DNA of 64,000 nucleotides, taken from assembly GCA_023079485.1 (NCBI GenBank), contig CM041084.1, forward strand, positions 103,210,467 through 103,274,466, read 5' to 3'. Of this stretch, positions 10,893 to 23,368 are shown piece after piece; within the stretch, counting starts at the first letter, position 1, and every line of letters begins with the position of its first letter. Source of the stretch: Archilochus colubris. Taxonomy: Eukaryota > Chordata > Aves > Apodiformes > Trochilidae. The notes beneath the pieces were generated by a model. It was not told where the DNA came from, made no database searches, and saw only the letters and a list, made by a program, of their open reading frames with translations. Made by a program: the position numbers and the translations under genes.

Positions 10893-13800
10893 AATGTTTT
10901 CATATGGTTTTAATACAGTAGCCACTGAATTAAGAAACTCCTCCAAATTCTACCAGTTATGGAAGCTTTGTAGAGTGATATGTTATAGGACTATCACCAC
11001 CTTTGCAGATGTGCCCTTACGATAGTTCTAGAAGGAAGCTGTGGTTCCACTCTAGTCTTGAAGGCTTCATTTGAGCAAGTTCACAGCAAGGATTTTTTGG
11101 CAGGCACTCATCTCCCCTTTTACTGTCAGATTTGCATACAAAAGGGATTCATAACCTATAAGTGGTGACATTTCACCTTTTGAGATTGCTCTTTCCAGGA
11201 TGTCAGAGTTCCCAGATGGAACCAAGAACAGTGCTCTGCCCTTTACGGTCTTGTGAGGGATTCCTCTTTTCCCCAAACACCTTCAGTTTTGAGATCCCCT
11301 ATCTTAGTCCCCTTCTCCCTCACCCTGAGATACACCACTTCAGGTCACAGGCAGGACTTGCTCCTCTGCTGCAAAGTGAAAAGCCAACATCTTGGTTTTA
11401 GAGGCAAATCAGTACTTGGAGGAGCTGATGATGTGTTTGCACTACTTCCCTTGAGATGTTTTAAAGAATTTATTCCCAGCCCTGCAGAGCTGGGAGTCAT
11501 TCTATGAATGACTGCCTGTCCCCTGTCTGATGGATACACTGCATTAACTCAGCCTCCAAAACTAAGCAGTCGAGGGCACAACTGGCTTTTGGAACCAAAG
11601 TCAATAAAGGTCAATGAGGTCAGCGAGGGTTTTCCTCCTGTCCTGTGCTGGAAGTGTAGTGCTGAGAGCAGCAAAAAACAGAGAGCCAGGCTGCAAGGCA
11701 ATGAAAAGGCTCTGTGGATGGAAGGAAGCTCAGTCCCTGGCTGCAGCCTGGTGAAAACACGCAGAGGCACCAGGGAGCAATGGGGGATCCTAAAGCTCAT
11801 CCCAGAGACACCTCATGAGAGTTTGGCTACTATTACTTGGATGCTGTTCATCAGGGTTCATATTTCCAGGCCCATTCATAGAAAGCAGTGTAAAACCTGT
11901 TGGACCAGCATCTGTCAGAGCCATTCCCATGCTGCCTTGAATTACTTTTATTTTATGTACCAGGCTTAACTTCATCAGAGCAGAGCATGCGACGCAGGCA
12001 CGTTTCAGGACAGGGTTAAAACCATCTGCAGTCTGGAAAGCAGCAGGGTCCCCAGAGAGGGTGTTAAACCCAAGGAGTGCTGATCTGTTTCCTGCCTTTG
12101 TTATGATTTCTGCCCTGTAACCCAATCTCGCAGCCATCCAGCCCCGGCCTGGCCCAGCTGTGTCAGCAGGGCACCAACCCACTGCTGCTGCCACCCCTTA
12201 CATCAGCACGCCCGACCTCCAAAATCCTGGTAATTTGCAGGTTATTCCATACTGGGTCTGCCCAAAAATTGGTGGGAACTCACTGCCTTCGCCTGCCTGC
12301 TCAGAAGAGAGGAGAGTGAAGGGGGTGCTGGGGTTGTGTGCCTCTCTGGAAGGGATATACAGGGCTATAAACTTAGCTCATTGCTTTTTACATATGTCCC
12401 TGCATGGCCCTTTTGGAAAATCCCATAGGAACTGAGTATGGCATTTAAGACTCTGGGCGGGGGCTCATTTTCCCATGCTGACCTCCAAGGCTTTTAAAAG
12501 GCTTCATGTTCTTAAAGGAAAAAGAACATTCTCCACATGTTTTCACACGTTTTTAGCAGAGCATGGGCTGTGCAGGCTGGCAAACATGAACAAATAAAAT
12601 GTCAGGTGGTGCAGGGAGGGCTAGGAGGGAGAGGTGCTTCACCTCTTGCCCTTGGAGGCTGCCAGGTCTCACGTGTATACATCAGTTACCTACCTCCAGG
12701 AGGGGCCTGAATCCTCTCACTGATAGTCAAAGTAAGCCATCGACCAGGCTTGCTTCCCTAACCCAGAAGCAGCATCTCAGCAAGAAGGGTCATTGTGAGG
12801 GAAGCCAGAATAAAGTCCAGTGAACTGGTTTGGGGAGAGGGATGAGGGAGAGCTGGATGGAGCGATCCTCCTTGGGCTGTGGATCCAGGCCCTGTAGCAG
12901 AGACACTGCATTGCACCCTGGAGCCTCACCTGCAGGTGGGCAGCATGGGATGATGCATGGCAAAGAAAAAATTATATTTTCATTTTGTGTATTTTCTCCT
13001 CTGGCCCTGCCATCCGATCCCCTTTTGATCTTTTTCTAGCGTGGCCTGTCTGGTTTTTAAAGTGTTTTGCTGCCAGGGCTGACCACTACTGAGAGGGAGA
13101 AAAAGCAGTCAGCAATCTTCCTCGTTTAAAAATCTGCTGGTTTAAAGCTTTGCAGATTACATTGCTTGTTTTTCAACCAACTCATAAGAATGTTGCCAGG
13201 AGATTTCCAGTAAATGAGAAATTTAAGTCAAAGCGGCTTCTTTGAAATATTTGAGCAGTGGCATGGGAAAGGTTTTGGTGAATGATGGGAGGGAGGATGA
13301 TCTGTAATTTATCTTCAGCTCTGCCTGGTGCAGATGAGATATCCACAGCAGACCATCGTTCTCTTTAGGTTACAGTTTGTTACAAGGATTTGGGATTTTC
13401 CATGCTGATTTCCCAGGCCTTAAAATACTGATTACTCATTTCAGCTGTAGTGCAGTAGGTAGAGAAATGTATTCTTTTTCTGGGGTTTCTTGCTCCAGGC
13501 TCCTTTGGAAGCTCATGGGAGCTGTCTATAACATCCTTTTCTCATAATAATTTTAAATGGCTTTTAGAAATCTGAGGACAGTGGAGATTTTTCTGCCCGT
13601 TTCTCAAAAATTACATTCCTAGGTCGTAGACAAATCTGCTGTAAATAGGTACAACTCCACTGATTAAAGCAGCACTGTCCCTGGCAGTGTTGAAGTGTGA
13701 AATGACTCAATTACATTTGTGTCATCCTACTGTGGGCAGACAGGTTAAATGGTGCTTGTGCAGCCAGATGAAAGGTTTAAATAAGTATGTTGCTTTAAGT

Positions 13801-15378
13801 CACAGTAAGTTTCATCATCAATTTTCACTGTATTTAGTGAATTAGAGTCTGTCTGCCAGCGAAGCTTTCCTCTGCAATCACACCCACCATGCAGTCTGTT
13901 AGTACATTAGTTTACGTTGCTGTGATATAATATCTATTTTAAAGTCACATAGGGTCCTCTTTCCCTATCCTCTAGTTCAAGACCTTGATATAAATGCGTA
14001 AGCAAGATTTTGCTAAAACCCGAATAGCAGCAAAGTATTATTGCATCTCCCTGTGAATGTTTTAAAGTTTTGCATTAGTACAGTTAATCCTATCCCAGAA
14101 TTTTGCATCAGGTCAGTATGGGATTTATAAAAATAAATAATATTTTGTTCAATACCGGATCCTCTTAACGAGCAATAGTGTTGAGAGTCAGTTTCCCATT
14201 ATTTACTTCATAAGCTGGCATATACTGCAAGCTGATTTGAGAGGGATGTTCATACATTCTGTATATTGGATTATTAATTTTTAATGAAAAAAAGGGAGTT
14301 GAATGTGGTCTTAGATGACTAGGTGATAAAAGGACTAACAGTTAAACTTGGTTTTATGCTATTTTATGTTTCAAAACTATATTCATCTCCATCTATATTT
14401 GATAATCTATATTGCCCCATTCTGTATGTTCCTGGTATTTTCATAGCTTTTATTGAGGACAAGGTTATAAAAAGCCAGCCAGATAACTCAAGAGTTTGGC
14501 GCCTTGCTGCTCTGGTCTCCAAATCTTTATTTCTTGCTCTGTATCAAGGAACTATGCTAGTTACTTCTCATTATTCCCCAGCTGACTTGCAAATACATAA
14601 CTAAGGAGAAATAGCAAGGATCAAGCTTATCTTACTTCCTGAATTTTGCTCAAAACAGCATCGATATTCACTCAGCTCCCTTGAGGCAGTCCTCTGTCTT
14701 CATCTCAATTTTAGAAAAACGCTCACTGCTGCTTTAAGTAACCATCCCGCCAGGCCATCCACATGTCCCTGCTTGGTAGATGAGCTGCTGCAGCTGCATT
14801 TGTTCTCCCAGCAGAGCTCTAGCACCCCTCTCACCCTGCCAGGGTGGGCTGCCAGAAGACCTGGGCTTGCTTTTGTAAGGCTACTTGAACCGCCGCCCAA
14901 AATGCGCAAGCAAAAAATGGGGACTTGAGCAAAACAGGAAGGCTAAGCCTCGCTTCTAGCAAGAAATGTCTTCACGAGTGTCTCCAGCCTCTGTGAATCG
15001 TGAGCTCATACCCATTCCCTCGATGGCATTTCCATTGCTGTGAAGAGAGCGGAGCACCTGCCTTGTCCCCTGTGCTGCTCGTTGCAGGATCACTGCAGTC
15101 TGGGCTAATCAGAACTGACAGCAATTAAGAATAATTGAGGTACTCTTTCTAACTCAGTGATTTCCCTGTAGCTTTTAATAAGGAGAAATCAGAAGGAAAA
15201 ACAAATGCTGTTGTTCACTAAGCTCTCACGAGCCGTTCCTGAGTGTCTCGGGATTCAACAACTCATTAGATGGGGAATTGGCAGCGCTTGGTTAGAGTAA
15301 CACCAGTTTTCTGCATGTCTGTATGATGGCATTTTTGTCTACATTCTTTAAACATATGGAATGTTAATTTTTCAATTT

Positions 15379-15391
15379 TGTGTGTGTGTGT
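15379..15391 (+). repeat. (TG)n microsatellite
   Basis: Short perfect TG dinucleotide run of about six units. Confidence 0.85.
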
Positions 15392-16056
15392 CTTGGTATA
15401 GGATTCTAGGGTTATTTTGAGCCCAACTTTGTTTTCCTCTATTATGTAAGAAGTCAAGATAATAGGAAGTGTGATGTACTTTCCTCTCGTGATGCTGCAA
15501 TTAAAGGAACTGCAAAGACAGGCCTGGCCAAACAGGATCCGTGTCACAGACTTCTGGTCACAATAAATTGCTGGCTTTGAAAAACATACAAGAATACGGG
15601 GGGTTTTTTGCTTGTTTTATTATATTGTTTGTGTTTAGCATATTGAGAACAAATAAATGACAAATAGATTGCAAAGGTGAAACATATTTGTGGTAGTGGC
15701 AGCCTTGGCTAGGCAGCTGCCTCACCTGCAGCCTGTGTGCTGGGCGGTCTCTCCTGTAACAGTGTCAGACATACCAAACCTGTGAGCAGTGTCCAGTGGC
15801 TGCCAATGAAAATTAAAAATGTCCAGAGAAATATTTCTCTTATCCCCTTGTCCCAAAATGTGTATTTTTTTTTCCTCCCAATTTATTTTGGCCTTAATTC
15901 AGGACCCCAGAGCAAAGACTGTGGCTGGTGAGAGGGGGCAAAGAAGGATCTATGTAAACTGCTCATCCTGCTGCCTACACAGTATGGAGCTCTTCATGCC
16001 CTCTGGCCAGAGGATGCCCTTGCCACACCATATCTGCCATATCTGTGGGCAGATCT

Positions 16057-16090
16057 TTAATATTAATATTATTAATATTGTTAATATTAA
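16057..16090 (+). repeat. TTAATA-type AT microsatellite
   Basis: Irregular TTAATATTAATATTA pattern, entirely A/T except one G. It lies directly before the tandem duplication at 16094. Confidence 0.85.
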
Positions 16091-16093
16091 TGC

Positions 16094-16137
16094 ATACCTA
16101 CAAACTAGGTATCAATACCTACAAACTAGGGTCATCA
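16094..16137 (+). repeat. Two-copy tandem duplication of about 22 bp
   Basis: ATACCTACAAACTAGGTATCA (16094-16114) is followed immediately by a second copy (16115-16137) that differs only by two extra bases in the GGTATCA / GGGTCATCA end. This is a recent slippage or duplication event next to an AT microsatellite. Confidence 0.88.
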
Positions 16138-16639
16138 ATAGCCTCTCTTCATAAAGTGCAACTAAAACAGTGAATCCTCTACCATGTCCTCCTTTTTATT
16201 TTACAGTCAAGTCATTCTAACCTAACTTGAGGTCACTGATGAGCTGTGGTAGAGAGTAATATAATAAAGGGGAAAATTGTTTGGAAAATTGTGGTAGTCA
16301 GTGCATAAACTTTTCATGTAGAAGGGGGAAGCAGCTGCTGTTAAATTCTTAGAGTTACCACATTACAAGATTCTCATTTTCTTGACATCAAGACTTCACA
16401 AATAAATGCTCATAGACTGATACCTTCATCAGATACCCATCAGGCAACTCAGATGCTGTTTTGGAGGGTCCATATACTATCGGTCTATCTGTAAACCAAA
16501 TACTCACATCTCATAGAGGAAGCAAACAGAATCTAAGATTTTTACCTCTGATTATCTATGACTTCGAAAATATTTTGTCAAAATGCAGTTTTCATGTTTA
16601 AATAATAAACTGCCATGTTCTTCCTGCTTATGCACCACC

Positions 16640-17175
16640 TGTCTCACCCAGGTATTGATGTGCATTATTATTGCCCTTGGTGAAGGCATGTTGGCTGTCT
16701 CTGATCACATCCCTGTCTTCCGTACATTTCAACATAACTCCCAGGAAAGTTCCATGGTGTTATCAGGCATGGAGGTGATGCTGACTGGTTGGTAGTTCCC
16801 AGAGTCCTCCTGGCTACCTTTTTTAAAAATGGATGCAATATTTCCTTTTTACAGTCACTGGGGACTTAACCTGATGGCCGTAATTTTAAAAATATGACAA
16901 AAAATGGCTCAGGCACTGCATCAGACAATTCCCTCAGGACCCTGGGATGCATCATGTTCAGGTTCCTCAGGTGGTCTTGAACCTGATCTTCTTTTACAAC
17001 GAGAGAGACTTCATTTGCCCAGGCCCTTCCTTGAAGTTTAGGAACTTGAGAGATGTGGAAAGATTAATTACCACTGAAAAATGAGGCAAAATAGTTGTTG
17101 AATACCTCATCCTTATCCATCCTTGTCACTAGTTGTCCTGTCTTACATACCTGGGGAGGATGTGTTTTCTTCTAC
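16640..17175 (-). mobile_element. Old CR1 LINE internal fragment, antisense
   Basis: The + strand shows the reverse complement of the CR1 ORF2 stretch between endonuclease and reverse transcriptase. Recognisable landmarks are the stretch around 'GGTGAAGGCATGTTGGCTGT' near 16679-16698, 'CTGACTGGTTGGTAGTTCCC' near 16781-16800, and the 'CTTTTTTAAAAATGGATGCA' stretch after it. The open frame is destroyed by indels and stops. Divergence is higher than in the 3' CR1 copies elsewhere in the window, so it probably belongs to an older subfamily. The far boundary (about 17175) is uncertain, and the ends are estimated by eye. Confidence 0.75.
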
Positions 17176-20100
17176 ACTTCTGTCACATCAGTGCTCAAGG
17201 TACTGACACGTGGGCTTCACTCCGTGGGTCTTGTTCCCCTCATCCAGCTCAGTGCAGAAGTTGCCAAAGCAGATGAAAGCCTTTCTATCTAGGGCAGCAT
17301 CCTTTTGCTGAGTACCCCTGTCACCAAGTGATCAAATGTGACAAGGAGCAAGATATCCTGCATCAGCAAAACATGAAGTAACTTGCCTCTTCTTTGGGCT
17401 GCTGTGACTTAGATATTGGCCTCAATGCAGAAGGATGAAAGTCCAGAATTTCACACTGATGTTTCACCTGTAGACTTTTAGCAGAACCTTGGAGCAAGAC
17501 TGAGTGGAAAAAGGTATTTTTTCCAGTCTATTTGCACCATGATTTGTGATATGGAAGTTTTGAGGACCAGGTAATGGTATCGTTCAGATCTCATTTTGAG
17601 GTTTACATACTACAAATACGACTGCATTGCACATCATTGAATTTCAACTGAAATTCCAAGTGTGCTATATTGTTTTTCTATGCAAATACCTATGTTCAAA
17701 GAGAATGCAATGCTGAAATATTGCTCTAATATTAGACCTTGTTAAAAATTGTTGACTGTTTTGTCCCAGAGAAAACTCTGGTATTTTAACTTTTTTCTTG
17801 TTGCCCTGAAGAGAGACTGCATACGATTTGGCTCACACTTCCCTCACCACAAAGGGGCAGTTGTAGAAAGCATCATCTCAGAAAAGCCTAGACTGCTTTA
17901 TTTTGACATCTTCATTTGAAGTGCAATTTCAGAATTCCTGAATGACTGAGCTATTCCACTTTTTTCTGGTCTGATTTTAAATTTTGTCTCATGGGAAAAA
18001 GCAAATTAGATAAATTATATCTTAGTTTTCACCTAGAGGTTGGGCTCCCTAGCCAGAGATGCATGGGGTATCACAGCGATTTGTTTAGAAATGCTGTCCA
18101 GTTGTTTCCTCTTTTTGTTACTTCAAAATAAACACATAGCAATTGTGTAATCTAATTTTGCAGTTTTACAGAATGTCTTGATGTTTGTTCATTATAATTA
18201 CTTTGTCCAGAATCTAAGCATAACCTACAGCTTATTTTAGCTTTTCTAAAAGAAAAAATTGAAAATGTTTGTAAAATTAAATCTTTCAAAGGGGAATGCT
18301 TTGTTCCATCGACACAATGCTTAAGTGGTAACATCCCAGGGTTTTATTTCCCTCCCCCCAAAGTGTCACATTCTTCACTATTGTTTAATCAAGAGCACCC
18401 TGCTCTAAAAAAATACTACTGACTATGGTTTCATTTATAGAAACCATATATTTCATATGTACAGAAGGATCTGAGAAGTGACTGTTCATGCTTGTAGTGA
18501 ACACCTGTTCCTTTTCCAGCATCTAAATGATGGGCTGTAGTTGTTACTCATGGTGCCTATTTCATTAACAGCTGTTGCTAACCAAAATTCATTCTAGGGA
18601 CCAGGCAGGTACCAAAAAACTTGTGGTCTCAGGAGCTGAGGAAAACAAAAAGTGGGCAATAACCAGTAAACCAAAGGAATGTGGTAGCACCAATCGGTAC
18701 AGGCACTCTGCTGGCTTCCAGGCTGGAGATCTGAACAGAGTGGAAATAAAGGGCAGCAGAGTCTAGTGGATGTTGAGGTAGAATTTTGGGGGCATCCAGA
18801 ATGCCAGGAAAGCCTCCCCACTGAGTGACTGAGTCTGCAAGCCTTTACGAGCAATAAATAAATTAGTCCTCCTGCTAGCTGTCATGAAAAAACATTTTAG
18901 TCTATATTGCTTTCCACAAAAATTACTGTGAACAACCAGTTGCTTCTAGATCTGTTTGTAAACAGCTTGCAAACAGGAGGCTGAAATATTATCCAAGCAA
19001 ATTACTTTTTTTTTTTTTTACTTGTTTGGGTTGTTTCATCTAATGCGTCATGATCTGTTAGTACAGGTCAAAAAGGGTCTTTATGTGTGAATCATTGTCA
19101 TCTCATTTAAACTTCATAATTTGGAACCAACATAGGGACATTTTACTAAGAGGTTTCCAGTTACTTTTTTTTTTTTTTTCAGCTTGAGTATCAGAATACA
19201 GTGTGAGTTTGTCATGCACAGTCAAAAAGCCACCATGAGAATATTCAGTGGAGCTCAAAATATGGTTTCTAGATGCACCCAAAATAGGCCTTGGAGAAAA
19301 AAAAATCTCTGAAATTTAAGGAACGGTGATGGAGGATAGGGAGGGATCTTGTATTCCTGTTTCTTCTAATCAGTTCAGCAAAGGTTTTTTTATCACTCAA
19401 ATGATGTGGCTGTGACTACAAAACTGTTCAGCTTCCCAGACAGGTCAAGGGTGTATTTGCCCCCAGTGTTCTGTTCTGCAAGAGAACTTGTTGACAGACT
19501 CCTTGGTGCAGCAGCATCACAGAAGGTATTACACCTAATTCAGTGTCTCTGGCAGGGGTTAGGCAAGTTTGAGGCTTCTGTGGTATCACTGTGCTTCCAC
19601 GTCAGCATTTGTGAGAGCAAGCTCGGCTTTTTTTTGAGCAAATATAAACAAACCAGTTCAGGTTGTTCAAATTCCAGGGGCAGTACCAGCACTCACAGCT
19701 GAGGCAAAGCAGACCTGTCCAGAACAGAAAGGCTCTAAAAGCAGACAAGATGGAACCTGATGAAAAAACATTTTTACCCTGATGGAAAAACATCCATCAA
19801 ATTACCGCATTTTTTGATATTTAACTTATCATCTGAAATGATGTTATGTCACCCTCTGTTACTATGTCAAAGAACCAAGTTTCATGTGGGAAGACAATTT
19901 TCAGCAGAAATAAAGAAACTTAATTTTATTGTGAATTAAGAGAGCAGCAGGTGAGATCTGACCCTCACACAGTCCTTCTTGGCAGAAATCCATGATATTC
20001 AGTTATATCTTTGTTCTGGGACTGTGGTGCCTGGTGAACCTGATGAAAGTCTTCCTTTGGATTATTCATGCAGATGAGTCCAACAGCTCTGCCTTTTGTT

Positions 20101-23100
20101 TTTATTTGAATTAGGTTGAATGTGATATAGCCAGGTATAGTAAAGCAAGCTGGATAGATCAAGCTTCTTTACGATGCATAATCTATTTTGGAGAGTTTAT
20201 TTTTTTGAAGACTTGCAGCCCATCCTGCTGGTTGTTTGTAGGTGTATGCTGACTGTCTTTGCTTTCTTGGAGAGGCTGCTGTGAGATCTTCAGCTCCATA
20301 GAAGGAGGTCAAGCATCAAGGGCTCCCAAGGAATGTCATGGAGTGGTTTGGGAATTTTCTGGAGCAATATGGCTGAGGTTTTGAGTGCCCCAGCTCCCAA
20401 AATGTGTAATGTGGCCAGGATGAGTATTTTGCTTTTTCTAGTGAAGTCTGAAAGGACTCTGGCTGCATGTTCCTCTCCAAAAGCTTTTGGACAATTTAGA
20501 GGAGCTACAGAATGGAGGATTAGGGATTAAAATGTGCGAAAGGTTTTTAGAGTCATTTTAGGGTGTGCTCACTGCTGAGGGCTAATAAAGAGTATCTGTC
20601 CATGGCTAAGCATGTGGTAGTAAAGTAGAGGGCTTATTCTCCCTCAAATAACGCAGGGGGATGGAGCTCTTCAGGGAAGAAGATCTACCATGGGGGGACC
20701 AGGCTGCTCGAGCCTTTGCACCCTAGTTCTGCCAACAAACGTGCTATGGGCTTGTGCCAGTGGGTAAGTAACCTCCCTACCCAGCAGGAGCACTCACAGC
20801 TTGCTCTGGCTTCAGGGCTTGCTTCTCTCACCCCCTTCAGCTCAGGACTTCTTCATGCACAGTCAGTTTCTGGCTCCTATGCCTGGCAGTGGGCCCTTCG
20901 AGTGACCCTGTTCCTGTGATGGCTGACTCTTTTTTTTGAAAGATAATACCAAGTTATTTAGCCTATGGGCCAATTCCATGTAAATGAAATCCTCATTGCC
21001 TTCCCATGGGTGGGGGTGGGGGGGCAGGGAGCATTTAATTTAATTTTCTATTCAGAGCACTTTTGGGGTGGTCAGAGAAGTTCTGAAACTTGCACAGAGT
21101 ATAACCCAGGCAGTGTTCAGTGCATAGACCCCTCCTTCACTTCTCTGTCCCCAGCTCCAGACAATGTGGTGACAGGGTGGGTGGCAGAATGGGCACCTCC
21201 AGCTCACCCCCTCCCCACACCTGTGGTCAGCAGAAGGGGTCCTGGAGCCACACTTCTGGGTCAGCCCCTGAGTTTGACCCCTAACCCTGTCAAACTGGGT
21301 AATTTTCTCTTGGTCCATCTCACTGATCTAACACTTGTCTTCACTGCCAGGGTCTTATGCCTATGAATTTTATTATGGCCAGCTGAATTTAGGAGGTGTT
21401 GATGACAGAGAATTTTGTGTCCTGGATCCTCCATTAACTATTATTTAAGGATGACTGTGACCTGCAGGCTTTTTCTACTTTTCCCTTGTTTTCACAAGGG
21501 TATCTCCATGATGAGATTTAAGTAACCTTCCTCAGGATGTGGGAAATGGGGTGGAGGAAACAATGATTTGGAAGAAGGATAAAGCAGCCTGGAAAGATAT
21601 GTAAATCTGGGCACTGAAAGAAACTCAGGATTCTTTAAAATGTTCTGCAGGGGCCATCCCAAAGCCCATGTAGCTTCAGTAATCCATGATCTCTTCCAGC
21701 TGTTAGCATGAGCACCACAATATAATAATCACCTCAGTGCACATTACTCATTCTCCATTTTATGGTATGGCTCTTTACTTATTAGATCATTGACAGAGGG
21801 AACAAGCCATTCGTTGAAGGAGACCTGGATGTAATTATGCATAGTTCAACTGGATCCTATTAGTGCTAAACAGCAAAAGATGTTACACGTTATCTGAGTT
21901 AGTAAGCTAACACTGAGGAGTACAGCAGAGTCAGGAAGACAGGGACTGATGCTTGTCAGAGACTGCTGCATGTGGAGACAGTCCTGATGACATATTAGCC
22001 ATGATGCATGTTTGCCATGGGTCATCAATTTTAGCTTGACATTCTCTCCAGGTATGAGACAGAAACACTGAGATTAATCAGGAGGACCTGACTAACGATG
22101 ACAAAACCTGGGCTGGCACAGAAGATCAAGCCAGACTTAACCCAGCCTGTAGTAAGCACATGCTCAAAATATGAGAAGACAGAAAATATTTCAGGCGGGT
22201 GCCTCTGCTTTGCCGCAGGAGTGGACATGACGGTCCTGGGGAATCCTCTGGCCCTGGGTAATGAGCAGTAAGATCCAGCCACGTGGCTATCAGCAGACCC
22301 CCAGAGGTGCTGTGCATCATGCAAGGTGACCAGCTCAGCATTCACAAGGCTGCTATGTAACTCCAGAGCTGCACAGGGACACACAAACTCGTGTTAAATA
22401 GTGCCAGCTGCACTGGGGCTGGCACTGCTTGGTTCCTGCAGGAGTCTCCAAGGCAGACTGGTTAATCCCCAGCCCTCCCAAGCACAGAACTTCTTTTCTG
22501 ACTTTCATCCCATGTGCAGTTCGCACCCAGGCTTAGACTCCTGATAAATTCAACCCGCTGAGGTGCTCTTAGGGATCAGTTTTAGGCTCTGGTTAGATGC
22601 AAGTATTGCCAGGGTATCTGTGCTTAAGGACTTAATGTTGAACAGATTTCCTCTTAGCACTTGGAGACCTGTAAGTGTTTAAGTTGAAAGGTTAGAGGAG
22701 AAAATCCTTCAAAAGCCAAGCACTTGGTTTGCCACTTAATATTCTTGATAACAAGTGCAATACTGTTGGCCAAAAGTAGCAGTTATATTCCACCATGAAA
22801 ACGATAAAAAAGGATACAATGTTCCATCACTTGTACAATCTTTCCTTCTCTGTATGATTGTTAAAAGAAGCTTCCTGATCCTTCAATAAGCAGAAACAAA
22901 ATAGCTGTGGAGTTCAGTGTGTTCCAGCACAGTGAAACAAGGTGGGAATTAGGTCTAAGAGTCACAAGTGCTGCAGGCAGTGATGGTGAATATAATACCA
23001 CTGGAAATAGGGAGTTATCCTGATTATTATTAGTTTTGTTATTACTGTTTCATTAAAGGCCATTATCCTACAATTTTTCAAACAAGAGTTCAAAATTGAT

Positions 23101-23170
23101 TAAGGGATTTTCTTTATGTAGGCATATTTTAGAAAATGCCATTCCTACAGCGTGTACGACTGTAAGAGTG
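17176..23170. other. Noncoding stretch, no gene recognised
   Basis: AT-rich sequence with short poly-T runs near 19000 and 19165 and no repeat family that I can name. The longest frame (20965-21366, + strand, 133 codons) lies in slightly GC-richer sequence but has no recognisable domain or splice context. Confidence 0.5.
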
Positions 23171-23368
23171 ACAGAGCCCTGGAACAGGCTGCCCAGGGAG
23201 GTTGTGGAGTCTCCTTCACTGGAGGCATTCAAAACCCGCCTGGACACGTTCCTGCGCGATGTACTCTAGGTGGCCCTGCTCTGGCAGGGGGGGTTGGACT
23301 AGATGATCTTTCGAGGTCCCTTCCAACCCCTAGGATTCTATGATTCTATGATTCTATGATTCTATGAT
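23171..23368 (+). mobile_element. CR1 LINE 3' end, sense, with 8-mer tail
   Basis: The ORF2 C-terminus, with the typical landmarks 'CCCTGGAACAGGCTGCCCAG', 'SLEAFKTRLD'-like coding and 'TTGGACTAGATGATCTTTCG', is followed by a 3' UTR and four to five copies of the TGATTCTA repeat (about 23333-23368). It is the cleanest CR1 end in the window and so probably the youngest. The small deletion changing the reading frame before the 3' UTR and the extreme 5' truncation (about 200 bases kept) make it inert. The tail repeat is the sequence recognised by CR1 reverse transcriptase in target-primed reverse transcription. Confidence 0.96.

Larger units (their letters stand above)
10174..16056. other. Noncoding stretch, no gene recognised
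   Basis: Holds short A/C and poly-T tracts (10466-10495, 10874-10892), a TG microsatellite (15379-15391) and no identifiable transposon. The longest frame (11508-11969, + strand, 153 codons) shows no domain or codon pattern that I recognise. Two sub-regions, about 13530-14290 and 14940-15330, look like possible conserved regulatory DNA (see findings). Confidence 0.5.

Noticed and set aside
11508..11969. + strand 153-codon frame
   Set aside because: No domain, no splice or promoter context, and an overlapping minus-strand frame of similar quality. Length is within chance for 64 kb.
20965..21366. + strand 133-codon frame in GC-richer sequence
   Set aside because: No recognisable motif, and the opposite strand is open over the same bases (21052-21318), as expected from composition.
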